Source of the DNA: QHXW01 sp041486185
GTDB lineage: Bacteria; Acidobacteriota; Terriglobia; Bryobacterales; Bryobacteraceae
Reading direction: 5' to 3'
Length of the DNA: 10,182 nucleotides
NCBI GenBank assembly: GCA_041486185.1
Contig: JBGPKX010000221.1
Span: forward strand, 1-10,182
Part shown: piece by piece, positions 1-6,633 of the stretch
Position numbering within the stretch: the stretch's first letter is position 1
Layout: every line of letters starts with the position of its first letter
Notes under the pieces: generated by a model
Told to the model about the DNA's origin: nothing
Database searches by the model: none
The model's input: the letters and a program-made list of their open reading frames with translations, nothing else
Program-made: the position numbers and the translations under genes

Positions 1-1029
1 CGCCTTCTTCTCCGGGTTCATGTGCTCGTTCGACGCCCAGGCTTCGGGAATCAGCATGGCCATGGCGTGCGGAATCTCGCGGCCCGCCAGGTAAAGCAGC
101 TCGAGCACGTTATCGAAGCTGGCTGAATCCGAGCCGCCCGGCGTCACGATGGGAAACAGCTTCTTGATGTCGTCGCCGAACAGTGGCGAAGCCAGAATCG
201 ACTGGCGCGCGTACATCCAGTTCACGTTGCCCTTGAGCGTGTTGATCTCGCCATTGTGCGCGATGTAGCGGTACGGGTGCGCCAGTTGCCAGCTCGGGAA
301 GGTGTTAGTGGAGAAGCGCTGGTGCACCAGGCACAACGCGCTCATCACATCGGGATCGGAAAGTTCCTCGTAGAATTTGGCGATCTGCGGTGCGAGCAGC
401 AGGCCCTTGTAGACGATGGTCCGGCAGGAAAGCGACGGCAGGTAGAAAAACTCTTTGTCCACAATATCGGATTTGCCGATTTCGATTTCCGCGCGCTTGC
501 GCACCACGTAAAGCTTGCGCTCGAGCTGGTCCTCCGTCATCTCTGGCCCACGCCGGATGAAGATCTGCTCGATGTAAGGCTGCGAATTGCGCGCCACGCG
601 GCCGATGGCCGACCCGTCGATGGGCGTATCGCGCCAGCCCAATACCGTGAGTCCTTCCTCGCGCGCGATGCGCTCCAGGATTCCCTCGCATTGCAGCCGC
701 TCCTGCTTTTCCACCGGGAGAAAAACCAGACCCACGCCGTACTCGCCCGGCTCGGGCAGCGTGAAGCCAAGCGACGCGCACTCGCGCGCGAAAAACTTGT
801 GCGGGATCTGGATCAGCACGCCCGCGCCGTCACCGGTTTCCGGATCGCACCCGCAGGCGCCGCGGTGCGTCAGATTGATCAGAACCTGAATGCCCTTGAG
901 GATGATGTCGTGGGATTTCTGGCCCTTGATGTTGGCCACAAAGCCAATGCCGCAGGCGTCGCGCTCGTTGGCCGGATCGTAAAGCCCCTGCGCTGCCGGT
1001 AGACCTCTGCTCTCGGTGGGATCGATCAT
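1..1029 (-). CDS. gltB: Glutamate synthase large subunit, N-terminal part (cut by window edge)
   Basis: This is the large subunit of glutamate synthase, which uses glutamine and 2-oxoglutarate to make two glutamates in the cytoplasm (GOGAT half of ammonium assimilation). The 343 visible codons cover most of the class II glutamine amidotransferase domain. After a 25-residue propeptide the sequence reads ERDACGIGFVA. Cys26 is the expected N-terminal nucleophile once the propeptide is removed. Other family blocks are THRGACGCDPETGDGAG, LVHQRFSTNTFPSW, AHNGEINTLKGN and MLIPEAW. The synthase (FMN, Fe-S) and C-terminal beta-helix domains lie beyond base 1, since full-length GltB is about 1,500 residues. 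The ATG at 1029 is chosen because GGAG sits 7 bases upstream and the propeptide has normal length. It is divergent from a LysR regulator. A partner gltD is not in the window. Confidence 0.96.
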   Translation of the reverse strand, partial: MIDPTESRGLPAAQGLYDPANERDACGIGFVANIKGQKSHDIILKGIQVLINLTHRGACGCDPETGDGAGVLIQIPHKFFARECASLGFTLPEPGEYGVGLVFLPVEKQERLQCEGILERIAREEGLTVLGWRDTPIDGSAIGRVARNSQPYIEQIFIRRGPEMTEDQLERKLYVVRKRAEIEIGKSDIVDKEFFYLPSLSCRTIVYKGLLLAPQIAKFYEELSDPDVMSALCLVHQRFSTNTFPSWQLAHPYRYIAHNGEINTLKGNVNWMYARQSILASPLFGDDIKKLFPIVTPGGSDSASFDNVLELLYLAGREIPHAMAMLIPEAWASNEHMNPEKKA

Positions 1030-1073
1030 GGTCAGTCTCCAACGGGGAGTTGAATAAATATACCAACTAATGA

Positions 1074-1099
1074 ATTATAAGGCAATAGAAATTTGCCAA
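1074..1099 (-). promoter_or_regulatory. Candidate gltB promoter
   Basis: On the minus strand a perfect TATAAT (1074-1079) lies 45 bases upstream of the gltB start codon. The best -35 match is TTGGCA (1094-1099), but the spacer is only 14 bases. A consensus -10 with a badly placed -35 is typical of promoters that need an activator, which fits the divergent LysR gene. The predicted start is near 1067, giving a leader of about 38 bases. Confidence 0.5.
1081..1097. promoter_or_regulatory. Inverted repeat, candidate LysR operator
   Basis: GGCAA (1081-1085) and TTGCC (1093-1097) form a perfect 5-bp inverted repeat with a 7-base spacer. It covers the -35 element and spacer of the gltB promoter and lies about 7 bases from the -35 of the LysR promoter. 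LysR-type proteins usually bind interrupted dyads of about this size between themselves and a divergent target. That this is the site of the local regulator is inference. Confidence 0.4.
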
Positions 1100-1103
1100 T
1101 GAC

Positions 1104-1131
1104 TTGACATTAGATTTACTTATGTTATTCT
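1104..1131 (+). promoter_or_regulatory. Candidate promoter of the LysR-type gene
   Basis: A perfect TTGACA (1104-1109) is followed, after a 16-base spacer, by TATTCT (1126-1131). The predicted transcription start, 7 bases past the -10, is base 1138, the first base of the GTG start codon. No Shine-Dalgarno sequence precedes that codon, so the transcript may be leaderless. Confidence 0.5.
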
Positions 1132-1137
1132 CTTACC

Positions 1138-2034
1138 GTGATCTTCGAGAACCTGAAGCTCTTCCGTGATATAGCCCAGACCAAAAGCATCAGTCGCGGC
1201 GCCAACCTGAATGCCATCAGCCAATCGGCGGCCAGTCAATATATGCAAGAGATAGAGCGGAGATTAGCGGTCTCGCTGCTGGATCGCTCCACGCGTCCTT
1301 TGGCGCTCACTCAGGCGGGCAAGCTTTTTTTCGACCTTTGCCGCGACGTCCTGCGCCGCGAAGAGCAGTTTCAGGTGCAACTGGAAAACCTCAAAGGGTT
1401 AGTGGAAGGTGCGGTGCGCGTGGCTTCGATTTATTCCATCGGGCTGTCGGAGATGTCGCGCTTGCAGGACGAATTCGCCGCCCGCTTTCCCCACGCGCAG
1501 CTTCACGTGGATTATCTGCGCCCGGACAAAGTCTACGAAGCCGTGCTGGCGGACCATGCCGATCTGGGGTTGGTAAGTTATCCGGTTGGGACGAAAGATC
1601 TGGCGGTGATTCCGTGGCGCGAGGAGGAGATGACGGTGGCGGCGCACCCTTCGCATCCGCTGGCGAATAAGGCAGTGCTAGTGCCCGCCGACCTGAACGG
1701 CCAGGAGTTCGTGGGCTTCGACGAGGAACTCATGATCCGCCGCGAGCTGGACCATTTCTTCCGCGAGCAGGGAATCGAGATCCAGCTCGCCATGCAATTC
1801 GATAACATCCAGATGATCAAGGAAGCGGTGGCCCTGGGCTCGGGCATCAGCATTCTGCCGGCGCGCACCATGCAGGCCGAAATCGCGCAGGGGCGGCTGG
1901 TCTCGATTCCGCTACACGCCCCCGAACTGGTGCGGCCCGTGGGCATCGTGCACCGCAAGCGCAAGCGGTTCAGCCACACGGTGCAATCGTTTTTGGAGCT
2001 GTTGCTGGAGCAGCCCGCACCCGTGGGAACTTAA
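1138..2034 (+). CDS. LysR-family transcriptional regulator, GltC-like by position
   Basis: This is a 298-residue LysR-type regulator of normal family length. Residues 1-60 are the winged helix-turn-helix, with the recognition region around SISRGANLNAISQSAASQYM and the family block LLDRSTRPLALTQAGKLFF. Residues 70-90 form the linker helix, and about 92-290 the periplasmic-binding-protein-like effector domain, whose ligand cannot be read from the sequence. GTG 1138 is the only usable start: the frame has a stop at 1111-1113 and no other start codon between. It has no ribosome binding site and sits on the predicted transcription start. The gene is divergent from gltB, as gltC is from gltAB in Bacillus subtilis. 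Activation of gltB and autorepression are therefore the likely role. Family membership is certain; the target is inferred from context. Confidence 0.93.
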   Translation: MIFENLKLFRDIAQTKSISRGANLNAISQSAASQYMQEIERRLAVSLLDRSTRPLALTQAGKLFFDLCRDVLRREEQFQVQLENLKGLVEGAVRVASIYSIGLSEMSRLQDEFAARFPHAQLHVDYLRPDKVYEAVLADHADLGLVSYPVGTKDLAVIPWREEEMTVAAHPSHPLANKAVLVPADLNGQEFVGFDEELMIRRELDHFFREQGIEIQLAMQFDNIQMIKEAVALGSGISILPARTMQAEIAQGRLVSIPLHAPELVRPVGIVHRKRKRFSHTVQSFLELLLEQPAPVGT

Positions 2035-2081
2035 CAGCAAAAAAAGCAATGCTGCCGCAACTGCACGGCCGTCATGCTGCG

Positions 2082-3713
2082 CTACAAGCCCGCTGGTCCT
2101 GACGATTTACCTTCAGGCTTGCCTTTCTCCTCCGGCTTCTTCTTGGGCTCCGGCTTAGGCAGTTCCTTGCGCGGCAGCATCGGGTCGCGCATGGCGGCGT
2201 GATAGACCACGGACGCCATGATGGCTGAAGCCTGAATCAGATCGGGCTGTTGCAGCCTGTCATAGACGTCCATGTTGGAATGGTGCGTGCGAGTCCCGTA
2301 CTCGACCGGATCCTGAATGAACTGGAAGCCGGGCAAGCCGACGGCGTCGAAAGAAAGATGATCGGTGCCGCCCGTCTTGCGAATGCTGATGGTGGACGCG
2401 CCCAAGTCTTTGAAGGGCGCGAGCCACGCCTCGAACACGGGGCGCATCATGTCGTTTTCCTGTAGATACACGCCGCGGATCTTACCGGTGCCGTTATCCA
2501 GGTTGAAATAGCCGGATAACCTCGCGTGCTCGGGTTTGAGCGCCATGGTTTCGCGGTCGGCGAAGTGTTCCTTCACATAAGCTTTGGAGCCGAGCAGGCC
2601 CTGCTCCTCGCCGGTCCAGAGCGCGATGCGCACGGTGCGTGGCATTTCGAGCTTCAACGTTTTAAGAATGCGGATGACTTCCATGGTCACGGCGCTTCCG
2701 GCGGCGTTGTCGGTAGCCCCGGTGCCGCCGGTCCAGGAATCGAGATGCGCGCCCAGCATGACGACTTCCTCCTTCTTGCTCGCGCCGGGAATCTCGGCGG
2801 TCACGTTGAACGAATCTTTCTCCTCGTTCTCCATCCGGTTTTCGATGTCGAACTGCAGCGTGACGGGCGTCTTCTTCTCCACGAGGCGGGCGATTCGGTC
2901 GTAATGCTCGAGTGTCAACGCCACCGCCGGCGGCGGCACTTCGTCCTTGAGTTCGCGCGTGCCCGCGGCAGTGGCGAACACGGTACCGCCATCGGTGCCG
3001 TAGCCCGGGATCAAAGTGAGCGTCACACCTTCCTCGCGAAGAAACTTGTTTACTTTGTTGCGCCACTTCTGCGCGGCCTCGCGGTCATATTTGCCTGTGT
3101 AACCGGGGTATGGCAGCGGTTCTTGCGGCGGGCGCGGTATCGGCGCGAAGAACGGTGATTCGGGCGATGGGTCGGGCGCCAGGGCCTCGGCGGCGAGCTC
3201 TTCATTCGTAAGCCTGCGCGCCAGCGCCGCGGTGATGAGCGGAGACGGCCGCGGGTCTTCCAGCAAGACGATCTTGCCCTTCAGCTTACCCTTGAATTTT
3301 TCCATGTCGGCTTCGGTGCGGATGGGCGCGAGCACAGGTTCACCCGTGATCGGGCCATTAGTCCCCGGCGACCAGGGACGCGCGAAGCCGATCAGCGGCG
3401 AGTACTGCGGCTCCTTCATCTGCGCCGTGAAGCGCACGCAATACCAGGTGCGGCCGAACGGCCCCCATTTTTCGAGCCTGGCATTGGCGAGGCCCCATTC
3501 GTTGAATCGCCGCACAGCCCACTCTGCGGCGGCCTGCAAGCCCGGCGAGCCTGTCAGGCGCGGCCCGTAGACATCGGTGAGATAGAAGGCATTCTCCATG
3601 ACCTTCGAATTCTGGAACGCCTCGTTCTTAATGCGATTGATGGTGTAGAGGTCGACCTTCTCCTGGGCTGAAAGCCCGTTCACAAGGAAAATCGCACAGA
3701 TGAGAGTCCGCAT
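2082..3713 (-). CDS. Secreted M28-family zinc peptidase with PA-type insert
   Basis: This is a 543-residue M28 (aminopeptidase Y/carboxypeptidase Q-like) metallopeptidase, exported and probably active on peptides in the periplasm or outside. An N-terminal signal peptide ends in GLSA|QE near residue 16. A PA-like region (about 125-285) is inserted before the catalytic core. The two-zinc site is complete: His323 in GAHLDSW, Asp335 in TDNAAGS, Glu369-Glu370 in TGEEQG, Asp406 in NLDNGTG and His478 in THHSNMD. The last 30 residues are a Pro/Lys/Glu-rich tail, probably disordered. I prefer ATG 3713 because it starts directly at the signal peptide; GTG 3731 would add six residues, and neither has a clear ribosome site. 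It is monocistronic, divergent from the epimerase and convergent with the LysR gene. Substrate is unknown. Confidence 0.93.
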   Translation of the reverse strand: MRTLICAIFLVNGLSAQEKVDLYTINRIKNEAFQNSKVMENAFYLTDVYGPRLTGSPGLQAAAEWAVRRFNEWGLANARLEKWGPFGRTWYCVRFTAQMKEPQYSPLIGFARPWSPGTNGPITGEPVLAPIRTEADMEKFKGKLKGKIVLLEDPRPSPLITAALARRLTNEELAAEALAPDPSPESPFFAPIPRPPQEPLPYPGYTGKYDREAAQKWRNKVNKFLREEGVTLTLIPGYGTDGGTVFATAAGTRELKDEVPPPAVALTLEHYDRIARLVEKKTPVTLQFDIENRMENEEKDSFNVTAEIPGASKKEEVVMLGAHLDSWTGGTGATDNAAGSAVTMEVIRILKTLKLEMPRTVRIALWTGEEQGLLGSKAYVKEHFADRETMALKPEHARLSGYFNLDNGTGKIRGVYLQENDMMRPVFEAWLAPFKDLGASTISIRKTGGTDHLSFDAVGLPGFQFIQDPVEYGTRTHHSNMDVYDRLQQPDLIQASAIMASVVYHAAMRDPMLPRKELPKPEPKKKPEEKGKPEGKSSGPAGL

Positions 3714-3750
3714 GGTCTGGCAGGTTATCACGCGCGTGGAGGCGGAACAA

Positions 3751-3779
3751 GCTAACGACAGCTAACGACAGCAACGACG
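3751..3779. repeat. Short tandem repeat, 10-bp unit
   Basis: Two exact copies of GCTAACGACA (3751-3760 and 3761-3770) are followed by a degenerate third, GCAACGACG. The repeat lies 38-66 bases upstream of the M28 start codon, in the gap shared with the divergent epimerase gene. A 10-bp period would place copies on one face of the helix, so a binding site is possible. Replication slippage is the simpler explanation. Confidence 0.6.
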
Positions 3780-3833
3780 CCGGGAAACGCAGGAGTGCCG
3801 CGCAAAGTATTCCCTACTGCCGCATGGGAAAGG

Positions 3834-3862
3834 TCGACTGCATCATCACGAACCTCTATACT
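3834..3862 (+). promoter_or_regulatory. Candidate promoter of the epimerase gene
   Basis: TCGACT (3834-3839, 4 of 6 consensus) and TATACT (3857-3862, 5 of 6) are separated by 17 bases. The predicted start at about 3869 leaves only 6 bases before ATG 3875. This argues that the upstream in-frame ATG at 3824 is not the real start. Confidence 0.45.
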
Positions 3863-3874
3863 GCTTGCGGAAAC

Positions 3875-4888
3875 ATGGCAAGCACAGCAAAGATTCTCGT
3901 GACCGGGGCGGGCGGCTTCATCGGGCACCACCTGGTATCGCACCTCAAGCGGCGGGGTTGTTGGGTGCGTGGCGTGGATGTCAAACCACCGGAGTATTGC
4001 GCAACGGATGCGGATGAGTTCGAGTTGCTCGACTTGCGCCGATGGGACAACTGCCTGCAGGCGACACGCGGCGTGGATGAAGTTTACGCGCTGGCGGCGG
4101 ACATGGGCGGCATGGGCTTTATCTCCAACCATCATGCTCAGATACTGCACAACAACTCGCTGATCAACCTGCACACTCTCGAGGCCGCGCGCATGAACGG
4201 CGTCCAGCGCTACCTGAACACTTCGTCGGCCTGTATTTATCCCGAATACAAGCAGGCCGGTGCCAACGCGGTTCCATTGCGGGAAGTGGACGCGTATCCG
4301 GCGCAGCCGCAGGATGCGTATGGCTGGGAAAAGTTGGTTACGGAACGCTTGTGCGCACACTACCGTGAAGATTACGGCATCGAGACGCGCGTGGTGCGCT
4401 TCCACAATATTTTCGGACCGCTAGGAACCTGGGACGGCGGGCGTGAGAAGGCGCCCGCTGCCATATGCCGCAAGGTGGCGGTAGCCAAGCTCACCGGAAA
4501 TCCGGTGGTCGAAATTTGGGGAGACGGCGAGCAGACGCGGTCCTTCTGCCATATCGACGATTGCGTGGAAGGCATCGACCGGCTGATGCGCTCAAACTTT
4601 CACGATCCGCTGAACCTCGGCCAGGACCGCATGGTGACCATCAACGAGCTGGCCGACATGGTGGCGGGGATTGCCGGCCTCAGCGTGATCAAGCGACACG
4701 TGCCCGGTCCCATGGGAGTGCGCGGGCGCAATTCGGACAACACGCTGCTGCAGAGGGTGCTGGAATGGTCGCCGCAGGTTTCGCTCGAAGAGGGGCTGGC
4801 GCGCACCTACGAATGGATCGAGGACCAGGTGCGGCGGCAGCGCGCACGTGATTCGTCGCGGCTGGCTGAACCGGCGATTGTCGCCTGA
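3875..4888 (+). CDS. GDP-mannose 3,5-epimerase
   Basis: This 337-residue extended short-chain dehydrogenase converts GDP-D-mannose to GDP-L-galactose (and GDP-L-gulose) with bound NAD. The NAD-binding loop is GAGGFIG (11-17). The blocks AADMGGMGFISNHHAQI, SSACIYPE, QDAYGWEK, FHNIFGPLGTW, GGREKAPAA, WGDGEQTRSF and GVRGRNSDN are those of plant GME. As I recall the Arabidopsis enzyme, Ser143, Cys145, Tyr174, Lys178 and Lys217 are key residues. Here Ser118, Cys120, Tyr149, Lys153 and Lys192 match each with a constant offset of 25. ATG 3875 is chosen because a promoter lies just upstream and the NAD domain starts at once; ATG 3824 would add 17 residues of no evident function. It converges on the acetyltransferase gene with a 16-base gap. 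Bacteria usually lack the vitamin C pathway, so a cell-surface glycan is the likely destination. Confidence 0.9.
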   Translation: MASTAKILVTGAGGFIGHHLVSHLKRRGCWVRGVDVKPPEYCATDADEFELLDLRRWDNCLQATRGVDEVYALAADMGGMGFISNHHAQILHNNSLINLHTLEAARMNGVQRYLNTSSACIYPEYKQAGANAVPLREVDAYPAQPQDAYGWEKLVTERLCAHYREDYGIETRVVRFHNIFGPLGTWDGGREKAPAAICRKVAVAKLTGNPVVEIWGDGEQTRSFCHIDDCVEGIDRLMRSNFHDPLNLGQDRMVTINELADMVAGIAGLSVIKRHVPGPMGVRGRNSDNTLLQRVLEWSPQVSLEEGLARTYEWIEDQVRRQRARDSSRLAEPAIVA

Positions 4889-4904
4889 GCTTTCGGAGAA
4901 TTCG

Positions 4905-5759
4905 TCAGGAGGCGGCAGTTTCTTGGCTGCGGCGCCCAGGCCAGTAGTGATACCAGAGCTGCGTCCCCCGCGTGAGAAATCCGCTCCGCTGGTAGAGGCG
5001 CTGCGCGGTGATGTTGTTCCCCTGGGTCACCACGGTGACATCGCGCACTTCGCGTTCCTGGAACCAGCAGAGCGCGTGGTGCACCAGTTGCCTGGCGACG
5101 GCCTGATTTTTCATGCCGCCCGCGACTCCCACGAGACCAATCTGTCCGCTGCCATCGTCTTTCAAGTGGCAGCAAATGTATCCGGCAGGCTGGGAATTCT
5201 GTTCCGCCACCAGCACGATGTCGGCATAACCGTGGCAGCTCTTCTCCATCCACGCGCGATACATTTCATCGCACAAAAAGGCGGGAAAGCGGCCGTCCTG
5301 GTAAAAGCGTGAGCCGGTGTAGCTGCGGCCGGCGATCTCGCGCATTGCCGGAACATCCCCGGGCGCCGCTTCCCGAACACCGTCGTCATCCCACGTGCCG
5401 GCATATGTGCTCACCAGTCGTGCCGCCAGCGTGACACGAACGCTGATCAATTGAAAACCATGCTGTTCCGCGAGGCGAATGGTCTCGGGTTCGGGATCCG
5501 CCAGAAAGTACAGGCAGTCGATGGATTGTTCGCGCGTTGAACGCACGATCTCGGCGGCGCGTTCGGCGTTGAGCCGGTGGCCGGCGACGCGCGCGATGCG
5601 CATGCGGAAGAACTTTGAGTCCCAGTCGAGGAATTCACAAGCGCCTGCCGGGCTGGAGCTGCTCGCAGGATCGCTGGTGCGGGCGGCGGCGACACGCGGG
5701 CGTCGCATTGCCCTTGATGGGGGCGCGCTTACTACGGGTACGCCAGCCAAATCCGCCAT
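4905..5759 (-). CDS. GNAT N-acetyltransferase, WecD-like
   Basis: This 284-residue protein is a GNAT-fold acyltransferase resembling WecD (dTDP-fucosamine acetyltransferase). Its first 40 residues are rich in Ala, Pro and Ser and look disordered. At 42-59 comes the WecD-like block FLDWDSKFFRMRIARV, then a variable N-terminal half. The acetyl-CoA fold is at about 128-272, with GLVGVAGGMKNQAVARQL (208-225) as motif A and NNITAQRLYQRSGF (248-261) as motif B. In motif A the usual Gly of Q/R-x-x-G-x-G/A is Ala220, so cofactor binding may be altered. The likely substrate is an amino-sugar nucleotide. The start is uncertain: AAGGA touches ATG 5759 directly but is 9 bases from the in-frame TTG 5750, and ATG 5708 is also possible. 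It lies 133 bases downstream of the ABC exporter genes on the same strand, with its own candidate promoter. Confidence 0.82.
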   Translation of the reverse strand: MADLAGVPVVSAPPSRAMRRPRVAAARTSDPASSSSPAGACEFLDWDSKFFRMRIARVAGHRLNAERAAEIVRSTREQSIDCLYFLADPEPETIRLAEQHGFQLISVRVTLAARLVSTYAGTWDDDGVREAAPGDVPAMREIAGRSYTGSRFYQDGRFPAFLCDEMYRAWMEKSCHGYADIVLVAEQNSQPAGYICCHLKDDGSGQIGLVGVAGGMKNQAVARQLVHHALCWFQEREVRDVTVVTQGNNITAQRLYQRSGFLTRGTQLWYHYWPGRRSQETAAS

Positions 5760-5781
5760 TCCTTATTTTTGGCACGGAACT

Positions 5782-5809
5782 TATCCAAAATCACCGCTAA
5801 CTTTGGATA
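5782..5809. promoter_or_regulatory. Perfect 8-bp inverted repeat, candidate operator
   Basis: TATCCAAA (5782-5789) and TTTGGATA (5802-5809) are exact reverse complements separated by 12 bases. Their centres are 20 bp apart, two helical turns, as expected for a dimeric repressor. One arm overlaps the candidate -10 of the acetyltransferase gene and the other falls just after the predicted start. In the transcript it could instead form a hairpin 22-50 bases before the start codon. No T-run follows it on the minus strand, so it does not look like a terminator. Confidence 0.5.
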
Positions 5810-5834
5810 GTACGGACGGGATATCGAAAGACAA
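5807..5834 (-). promoter_or_regulatory. Candidate promoter of the acetyltransferase gene
   Basis: On the minus strand TTGTCT (5829-5834) and TACTAT (5807-5812) are separated by 16 bases; each matches 4 of 6 consensus positions. The predicted start is near 5800, about 40 bases upstream of the ATG at 5759. It would let the acetyltransferase be transcribed apart from the upstream ABC genes. Confidence 0.35.
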
Positions 5835-5892
5835 AAATACCCGGAGCCGCCGTAGCGCGTAGAGTGGTTTGGTCTTGTACGCAAGAGAAGCG

Positions 5893-6630
5893 TCATGCCC
5901 TGGCAGCCGGCGTTTGCCCGGCATAGGCCTCAATCACCGCCGCAGCCGCGCCGTCCATCACTACTTCGCCATGGTCCAGCCACAGCGCTCTTTCGCAGAG
6001 TGTCCGGACCAGTTGTGGGGAGTGCGAGACGAACAGCAGCGTCTTGCCGGCGCGCTTGAATTCGGCGATCTTTTCGAAGCACTTCACTTGAAAACTCTGG
6101 TCGCCCACGGCCAGCACCTCGTCGACGATCAGAACATCCGGGTCCACGTGGATGGCCACCGAAAATGCCAGACGCATCATCATCCCGGACGAGTAGGTGC
6201 GCAGTGTTTGATCGATAAATTCCCCGATACCGGAAAACGCCACGATGCTATCGCGCACCTCCAGCGTTCGCTTGCGGCTCAGGCCTAAGAGAGAAGCATT
6301 CAGCCGGAGGTTTTCCAAGCCGGTCAGGTCGGGATGGAAGCCCGATCCCAGCTCGAGCAGCGCGGCCACGCGGCCGTTCACGGTCACACGGCCTTCGTTG
6401 GGTTCCGCCAGCCCCGCGACCAGGCTGAGCAGCGTGCTCTTCCCCGCGCCGTTGCTACCAATGATCGCCAGGCTCTCACCGCGGTCGAGCCGGAATGAAA
6501 CCCGCTTCAACGCCCGAAAGACTTCCTTCTTGCGCCCGCGGAGCCGGTCTTCGATATGGCCGCGCAGCATCTTGGCGCCGCCGGTATGCGCGAAGCTCTT
6601 GGATACGCGATCGAGCTCAATCAGGGACAT
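5893..6630 (-). CDS. ABC transporter ATPase, polysaccharide/polyol export (Wzt/KpsT/TagH type)
   Basis: This 245-residue protein is the cytoplasmic ATPase of a glycan exporter. It shows Walker A GSNGAGKS (58-65), the export-family block VAALLELGSGFHPDLTGLENL (88-108), signature YSSGM (146-150), Walker B VLIVDE (166-171) and the H-loop His203 in VSHS. The insertion between the first strand and Walker A (MLRGHIEDRLRGRKKEVFRAL) is characteristic of this subfamily. It ends at about the KpsT length, without the C-terminal carbohydrate-binding domain found in O-antigen Wzt proteins. Export would therefore not depend on a Wzt-type chain-end recognition module. The start lies 3 bases after the permease stop and no clear ribosome site precedes it, so translation is probably coupled to the permease. 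Confidence 0.93.
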   Translation of the reverse strand: MSLIELDRVSKSFAHTGGAKMLRGHIEDRLRGRKKEVFRALKRVSFRLDRGESLAIIGSNGAGKSTLLSLVAGLAEPNEGRVTVNGRVAALLELGSGFHPDLTGLENLRLNASLLGLSRKRTLEVRDSIVAFSGIGEFIDQTLRTYSSGMMMRLAFSVAIHVDPDVLIVDEVLAVGDQSFQVKCFEKIAEFKRAGKTLLFVSHSPQLVRTLCERALWLDHGEVVMDGAAAAVIEAYAGQTPAARA

Positions 6631-6633
6631 GCG

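Noticed and set aside
256..1002. Long plus-strand open frame (248 codons) opposite gltB
   Set aside because: The opposite strand carries an unmistakable GltB sequence; the plus-strand frame shows no family motif and is a high-GC shadow.
2035..2081. Possible terminator between the convergent LysR and M28 genes (A7 run at 2039-2045 and CAGC/GCTG)
   Set aside because: The best stems are only 3-4 bp and the loop is long, so no stable hairpin is supported.
4884..4909. CCTGA...TCAGG inverted repeat between the convergent epimerase and acetyltransferase genes
   Set aside because: A 5-bp stem with a 16-base loop and no T-run is expected by chance and spans both stop codons.
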